This document shows, piece by piece, positions 57,668 to 64,000 of a stretch of DNA of 64,000 nt. Both the position numbers and the translations under genes were made by a program. The stretch is from positions 801,207 through 865,206 of the forward strand of contig CM026555.1 of the NCBI GenBank assembly GCA_015143295.1, given 5' to 3'. Under the pieces are notes generated by a model. That model saw nothing but the letters and a program-made list of their open reading frames with translations. It made no database searches and was not told where the DNA came from. This DNA is from Tetracentron sinense (taxonomy: Eukaryota > Streptophyta > Magnoliopsida > Trochodendrales > Trochodendraceae). Within the stretch, counting starts at the first letter, position 1. Each line of letters starts with the position of its first letter.

Positions 57668-59373
57668 ATGATAACCTTCAGAGATCTATACAGTGTTCTA
57701 AGTGCAGTTGTTCCTCTTTATGTCACTATGTTCTTGGCTTATCTTTCTGTAAAATGGTGGAAGATCTTCACTCCCGACCAGTGTGCTGGGATCAACAGAT
57801 TCGTTGCGATCTTTGCCGTCCCACTTCTCTCGTTCGAGTTCATTTCTCGGATTAATCCATACAAAATGGACCTCCTGTTCATAGCTGCCGACGGAGTCTC
57901 CAAAGTTCTAATCTTGTTAGTGTTGTTTTGTTGGGCTAAGTTCTCTAAGAGAGGGAGCCTTGACTGGGCCATCACGCTCTTCTCGCTTTCAACTCTCCCG
58001 AACACGCTTGTCATGGGAATCCCACTTCTGAAATCCATGTATGGAGACGATAAGGAAGGTCTGATGATCCAAGCAGGTTGTTCTCCAGTGTATTAATTTG
58101 GTATACTTTGATGCTGTTTTGTTTGAATATAGGGAAGCAAGGATTCTGATACTGCAGAAGTTTAATGGCAGTAGTGCTAGTAATACTCAGAGAAGTGGGA
58201 GAATCTAGGAGGAACTCAAAAGGTCAGTAGTGGCGGCGAGGGACGAGGTTGTTCATGTGATTGTAACCAGGCCTTCGAATTTGGGATCGCCAGATTCTGA
58301 TCCACAGACAGCACAGAAATCTGACCAAGGTGGCACCAGATTCCAGGCATTCAAGCCAATTATCCGCTGCAGAGAACGGAGCAAGACGGTAAGAGCTCCA
58401 CTTGTTCATTTGGCAATGCGGGTGTTGCTAGTTCCGAAGGACAGACACGGAGAGGCGAGCTTAGATTAAGAATTGGGTTTTACTGTTGATGGGTTTTTTC
58501 ATTGATTTTTACCTGAATTCTGAAATGGATTGTTTGGATAACCAGGTGTTGTGAGCAGTCAGTGCAAAGCTGCAGAAGTCAAGAGGAGAATAACATAAAA
58601 GGGAAGACTGGAGAGGGTGAGAAATCAGTGACCTCTAGAGGGTTCCTGAGCACATCCTCTTCCATATCTTCAAAGATGCTGAGGCTTATCTTGAAAACTG
58701 TTTGGTTAAGCTTTGTCAGGAACCCAAACTCCTATGCAAGCTTACTGGGTCTGAGCTGGGCTCTTGCATCTTGCAGGTAATTTCAGTCTTGAAGCTCTCC
58801 ATCTGTTATTTTTTTCTCTAATTTGAAAGTACAAATTTACCTTCTCTTTGAATCTTTAATTAAATTTTTTTTATTGCAGATGGGGTATTAAGAAACCCCA
58901 GATCATGGAAAATTCAGTGACAATCTTGTCAGATGCAGGTCTTGGAATGGCCATGTTTAGCTTGGGTAAGAGAAATTAATTTCAGTTCTTCACATACATA
59001 TCTCAAGCCTGTGAAAATTTGAATAGAAATGGCATGAACTTTCTGAAACACTCAGGTCTGTCATGGCTCTGCAACCAAGGATCATAGCTTGTGGAAACAG
59101 GTTAGCAGTTTATGGGATGCTTGTGAGGTTTGTGGCTGGGCCTGCTGTGATGGCAGTTGCCTGCCATTGGGGTTGGGCTTAGAGGCACAGTACTTAGAGT
59201 CCTCCATTGTTCAAGTGAGTTCCAAGCTTCAAAACCATATCCTGTACCTAGTCATTTTTCATATTATAACATTGGATTGCTTTTGATTGTTCAGGCCGCC
59301 GCTACCGCAGGGAATAGTCCCTTTCGTATTTGCAAGAGAATATAATCTGCATGCCGACGTTTTAAAGCACGGC
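57668..59373 (+). pseudogene. PIN-type auxin efflux carrier pseudogene, last exon missing
   Basis: PIN proteins export auxin across membranes. Exon 1 opens at ATG 57668 with [19 protein letters not shown] and the family motifs [16 protein letters not shown] and [17 protein letters not shown], covering the N-terminal membrane helices to about 58073. A +1 shift after GLMIQ, then paired shifts and a TAG at about 58207, break the frame. Later exons are recognisable: up to 58777 (LRLILKTVWLSFVRNPNSY), 58880-58965 ([15 protein letters not shown]), 59056-59213 ([12 protein letters not shown], with a missing T before it and two extra bases later), and 59295-59373 (PQGIVPFVFAREYNLHADVL in a shifted frame). 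GT-AG borders are kept. The usual last exon (VIFGMLIALP and onward) is absent downstream. The central loop is short or decayed, so the subclass is unclear. Confidence 0.8.
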
Positions 59374-60714
59374 GTAAGTCTAAAACCAAATTCAAAGAAT
59401 ATTATCAGTTTCTTGTTATGTTGCCGATGTTGTACTTTTGAAATCCTTGGTTTTCAAAAATAAATATTGGAAATATATAGTGCATCAGATCTAAAGCATT
59501 TTGTAAAAAAGTGGATTGAACGGAATGCATTAATCTTCCTATAGGGAAGACCGACTTCTCTGATTAAGGAAGCGATCTATCGTCTTGTTCTTCTGTGCTG
59601 TTGCCTTAGCCAGACCATTTGGAGTCGGCAACACAATTACCTTCCATCATTCGAGATGTTGAATGACTCATATCGTCGATTAAAGGATAGGCATCAACTA
59701 TTTTCTCACTAGCTCATTCAGAGCCGGCCGTGACCTCCGAGAGGAAACTTTTTGGTAAGTCCCACGTGCGCACGGGGGCCCAGCATGGGGCTTAAAAGAA
59801 CGCTCCACGGTCTGGCTTTATTTGATGCTCCCGTAGTGACTACAGAGGGGAGGATGCCGCATGCGCTGAAAGCAGTCCGAGAAGATGGTGGGTGGACCCC
59901 AAAGTCACGGAGAAAAAAGAAAAAAAAACCAGGGGATCTATATTGGAGTCACAAGTTTTTAATAAACAGATCTAAAATTTCTTAGTGGCCGCTGGGTCTA
60001 TGGTCATATTAACCAACGACCATTGCCGCAAAAAATGTGGCCTTGTTTCCTGGCAGTTTCAGGGTGACTTTGAAGGATTGGCGCGGGCCAGCACAACAGA
60101 GTTACGACTCCGCGGCTCTGATCCAGTAGGTAAAAGCGAAAACAGCAATCACAAGGGGCTAAATCAGGGACAAACAGACAGAATAGGGAGTATACCAGCG
60201 ACAAGATTAAGCAGGATTTAGGTACGAATCGCCTATAGACGCTACAAGCTTCCGTTTTCAGAGTTGAGCGGATGGGCAAGCGAAAAGCCCTGAAACGGGG
60301 AACCGGGGGGGGGCGCACAGGAGACAGGAGAGGGGGGATCGGATCGGGGAGGGGTGGTTCAAGACAGAAAAACGTTGAAATCAGAGTCCTAGATCTCGAG
60401 GAGTACCTGCGTTGGTTTAGGAGAGAGAGAGTTTAGAGAGAGCAGAGAGAGAGCAAATAGTTTATGGTTTTCAACCCCATTAGTGATAAGTAAATTCATC
60501 CTTGCCAATTATTGAGGAAGGAAGGTCATTGATTGGTTTGTTGGGGCCCATTATTGGATCCCTTCTCAATGGAAACTGGTTCCTTTCCATTTATGTATGT
60601 TTTGGGATAGAAGACATGTAAGGGTCTTGTTTGTGATGGGTTCAGTTTGATTAAGGAACATAGCCTATTGACAAGGGGTTCAAGATCACCAATAAAGCAT
60701 TTTTCTGTATTTAG
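59374..60714. other. Unannotated stretch downstream of the PIN pseudogene
   Basis: No gene recognised. The part at 59985-60450 is richer in G and C, contains a run of nine G (about 60305), and ends in a gagagag-rich stretch; on the minus strand it resembles a plant gene leader, with a CGCAG|GTACTCC junction near 60405. This could be a captured gene fragment, but nothing confirms it. Confidence 0.35.
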
Positions 60715-60731
60715 ATCTATCCAATCTAATT

Positions 60732-60891
60732 TATTTTTTCTTTTTTTGGGTAGAGACATGCGTAAGGCCTCAACCACGCCCGGTTGGTAGTTAGTATATG
60801 TTCTAATTAATTGGCGGGTGGATTGCACAACACTCTCCACCCTCTCGTGAATGATCCCGAAACCTCCCTCCTAAGGAGGGATACACCCTTA
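60732..60891 (-). mobile_element. SINE-like retroposon with perfect 17-bp target duplication
   Basis: The duplications atctatccaatctaatt lie at 60715-60731 and 60892-60908. On the minus strand the insert ends in an A-rich tail (tacccaaaaaaagaaaaaa), like the SINE at 54537-54722. A box B-like ggtttcgggatcattc is present but box A is not clear, so the head may be truncated or of another family. Confidence 0.75.
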
Positions 60892-60908
60892 ATCTATCCA
60901 ATCTAATT

Positions 60909-63900
60909 GGGTAAAGTAATTGTAGTAAAGTCAAATCTTGGATTTATAAATTGGGTAGAACTCATCCCCTTTCCTCTCTTTAGATTGAATGAATTCTCAA
61001 CATTATCAATGTAATTTTATTTGGAGGGTCAATGTATTCTTCGTTTTATTTTTTATTTATTAGTTTATATTTTTAATTGTTTTGTTTTTGGCCCCTTATA
61101 TCCTACCACTATAAGCATTATTTTTTACGGTCCGTATAACTCCGACTATATTTCGTTTGTTCGTCTCTAATTCTTCTCAAAACCCGTATGGCTCTAACAA
61201 GGCCGTTTGAACTCCTAAAATTGAGTCATTTGCAAATTGTTTCATTTAGGGGGGAAGTGTTTTTGCTTACTTTAAATTTTATAATAAACTATAGCATTTC
61301 CAAATGCTCCTACCTCGAAGGTTTTATGGCATAACTTCAGTAGTACAGCTTTGGGTTAGACTAGGAATAAAATTCCCTTAACTTGGAGATTTCAAATCTC
61401 TATTAGTCTAGAGTTGCAGGCTTATTATACTTGGTACCTCGGAGGTTTACATACAAGTCCTAGGCCATTCGAAAATATTTAACGGGCAGAAAGCTCATTC
61501 CATGGTCAAAGATTAACCATGTGAAATAATCAACTTTGTATGCCGGTTTTTCCAAGAAAAAAATTGAAGCAGTAGTCCCAGAAAACTTAACTCTTGTTTA
61601 ACTAGCAGTGTGCTAAAATCTATGAAACGTTATTTACCATTGTGACATAATGATATAGAAACTGTGACCTGTAAATGTTCTTGCTATGCTGTTGGACACA
61701 AGGATAATGGCTTGGACTCATCTTGTTCGAGAAAAGATAAGGATTGCCATTTGGGGAGGTGGGAAAAATTTATTTTCATTTTTATTTTGTTCTGCATTAG
61801 GTGCCTGAAAAACCTACTGACTCTGCATCCTTATCTAGTCTAGACCAAGACAGTTTTCTCCTGGTTCATTGAAACCATCATCATACACCTTTAAAGACAT
61901 CTCCACTCCCATACCCAACAATAAATTTGAATTGAACCGTAGTTTCTTTTTTTTACATATTATGAGGTTTCCCACCTGAAATAACTGTTCAAAACCAAAC
62001 CCTGATATGATAATATCTTGACATCTTCAAGGTTCAAAGATTAATTCTAAGAAAACAGTAAGTTTGTATCATCACCTTTGCAAAGAGCAATCCTTAATTT
62101 ATCTCTAGAAAACAGAAGCAACTAAAATCTCTCTAAATGAACATGTAATCGTTGAAATTAATAATCAACGACTGCTGTATTGATAACTGTCCTAGTTTGA
62201 GTCAATTGCCATTTTTCATCGCTCGTTTACAAAGCCATTTTTATTTGTAGCAAAAAAGACTGGATTAAATAATTACAGCATCACATGAATAGTATGAACA
62301 TGCTCACATCTGGCAAGGTATCCTGTTGTATCATTCCATATATTGGGGTGCACTAATATCGCTATAGCACTCCAGACCCTTCATAATCTGCTTTTCTGGC
62401 ATCTTTCTCGGCCTTTTGTCGTATCTCCATGTTCATGGCAATGCATCATTTTATTTTATCTGCCGTACCCTGTCACAGTTAATTCTCTATTAACACTATC
62501 GAATACTCTGCTTGTTGGTTGTTTTTACGGATCGTCCACCATCCTCCTCCTTTATCTGCATTTTTCCATCTATTCGTGAAGACCTCCAATTCAATAGAGG
62601 ATTGCCTTCTCACCTGGAACAAAATCCTTCTTACAATTATCCCCAAAAAAAAAGTAATAAATTTAGCTGACACCTAAATCCCCTTAAAAGCCTTAAAAAT
62701 AATACTGAGCAGATTGTGTGATGTGTGGGTGCCACGCTGCATGCACAAGTAAAAACCTTCTTGATACACCACCCTCACCACTATCGGATCACAATCAGGC
62801 AGCACGGGTGGGCATCTGCAACTACTACCCATAGTATAAACTGCACAAGACCCATTCTCTAAGTAAAACAAAAATAAGAAACTCGCATGCCCCAGCCTAA
62901 GGCCTTGAACCAGACAAGATCTAAGACTTACTTCATACTCCCATTATTTGCATGGACTCGCGATGCCTGCAAATTCAAGATATTAATCCCAGTTGGGATT
63001 AACAAACCGATGAGAAGTACTTTAAGGTTGAGAAAAGATACCGATCTCCCAAGTTGGTATGTGTTTAATTCTGAATTAGCAGGCCCGATGCCTTTCTGAT
63101 TTTTTTCGTGCACCAAGTAGACTACAGTACAAGAGTACTACACTAAATCGTTTAAATTAAAAAATTACCACCAAGTTAGCCTAGACTTACAATAAACCAT
63201 TGATGGTGTAATTCATTTGCACTCCAATTTAACAATTATCTTGATTGTTTCCTTTATTGCTTCTGCTTATTCAAACATATGAAAAATTTATCGGTCGCTG
63301 GGAAAGTTCCCGTCCTTGGACCTCATTTTGGAGATCACATACTTCCATAGCCCTCTTACGTGAGACCTACATGTGATGCGTTCTTGGACAATTGAGAAGA
63401 GGAAAGCCCATTTTTGGATGGTTAGGATCATTGGATCATAGAAGCTGGGGACCAAAGTTTGAGTTCACCAACTTCATTAAGTTTTGAGCAAGCTCTTTGT
63501 TAACCCACATCCAAAAGTCAGACTAATTGGTGATTCCTAGCAACCAAATATGATTGTTCTCTCATTATAGTTCTAAGGTTCCTTAGCGAGAGGAGATAGA
63601 AGAAAACTGGTTTCTTTAAAAACGTAGCCAGGTCAATGGCCGGTGAAGATATAAGGCTATTTCAAGTGGGTCGGTGCGAATATCCGAAGGGACTATTTCC
63701 TCAGCCAACCAAATATAATTTGTGTACTAAAGCTACTTCTTATAAGAGGAGGGTATTAAATTTTCCTGAATCAGACTTCTTACCATTGCAAGTAAAACAG
63801 GAGTAAAATTGTGGCCACATTGCTCAATCTAGTCCGGGATATGAGATAAATCAAAAGATAATAGATAAATTATCATAGAATGTAGAAACTAAGCCTAAAC

Positions 63901-64000
63901 TCAGATAGAGGACCACCAAGTTGGTTTAACTAAATGAATGGCCTATGGTGAGGAATGGCTCCAGGACAAAAAACTACCATGAAACCCCTCTCTAACTATT
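60909..64000. other. Unannotated 3.1-kb stretch
   Basis: Only short frames with no recognised family, A/T-rich stretches and no clear repeat or RNA gene. The frame of 70 codons around 62887-63099 resembles nothing I know. Confidence 0.4.

Noticed and set aside
59970-59990. CACTA on the minus strand (tagtg at 59981-59985), possible end of a CACTA transposon
   Set aside because: No partner end with inverted repeat and no 3-bp duplication was found.
62887-63099. 70-codon plus-strand frame and 62-codon minus-strand frame at the same place
   Set aside because: No recognised family and no supporting context; open frames of this length are expected by chance in 3 kb.

Overview
The window is nuclear DNA from a flowering plant. 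About 50 kb of it is nested LTR retrotransposons, and the rest is sparse DNA with small transposons, SINEs and one broken plant gene. The plant origin rests on initiator-Met-tRNA primer-binding sites of plant type (tggtatcagagc) in every element, on Ty1-copia and Ty3-gypsy chromovirus proteins, and on a degenerate PIN auxin-efflux-carrier gene with GT-AG introns. The species cannot be told from the sequence. No bacterial or organellar genes were seen.

Layout of the nest, outermost to innermost. F (49315-50091) is the decayed end of an old Tekay-type LTR. Into it went C, a minus-strand copia element whose 5' LTR ends at 49314 and whose gag is now in pieces at 6190-7497 and 25502-25576. C received three insertions. 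A (1-6189, plus strand, cut by the window start) is a gag-only copia element with indistinguishable LTRs. B (7498-25501, minus) is a gag-only relative of A with older, diverged LTRs, and carries Gypsy1 (13638-24920, minus) in its 5' LTR. D (25756-48040, plus) is a solo Tekay-type LTR in C's LTR. D received E (26976-46853, plus), a copia-type element with near-identical LTRs but decayed coding capacity. E's 3' LTR received Gypsy2 (34763-44859, minus). Target duplications support the joins: ctctc (B), tcggt (Gypsy1), gtaat/gtact (D), gttat (E), ggttc (Gypsy2).

Gypsy1 has open gag and pol frames with protease, RT, RNase H, integrase and chromodomain. Gag and pol lie in different frames, separated by what reads as a 143-bp spliceosomal intron; Gypsy2 has the same intron at 144 bp, in the same codon phase. 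Gypsy2 carries a premature stop in gag. A and B lack pol entirely, share an in-frame TGA at the same codon of gag, and share conserved non-coding hairpins downstream of gag, so they look like a long-lived parasitic lineage that depends on an autonomous partner.

From 50 kb onward the sequence is low in genes: a possible endogenous caulimovirid relic (about 51.4-51.7 kb), hAT-type and foldback MITEs, two SINEs with perfect target duplications, an AT-rich repeat block, and a PIN pseudogene (57668-59373) with many frameshifts and no last exon. From 60.9 to 64 kb I see nothing I can name.
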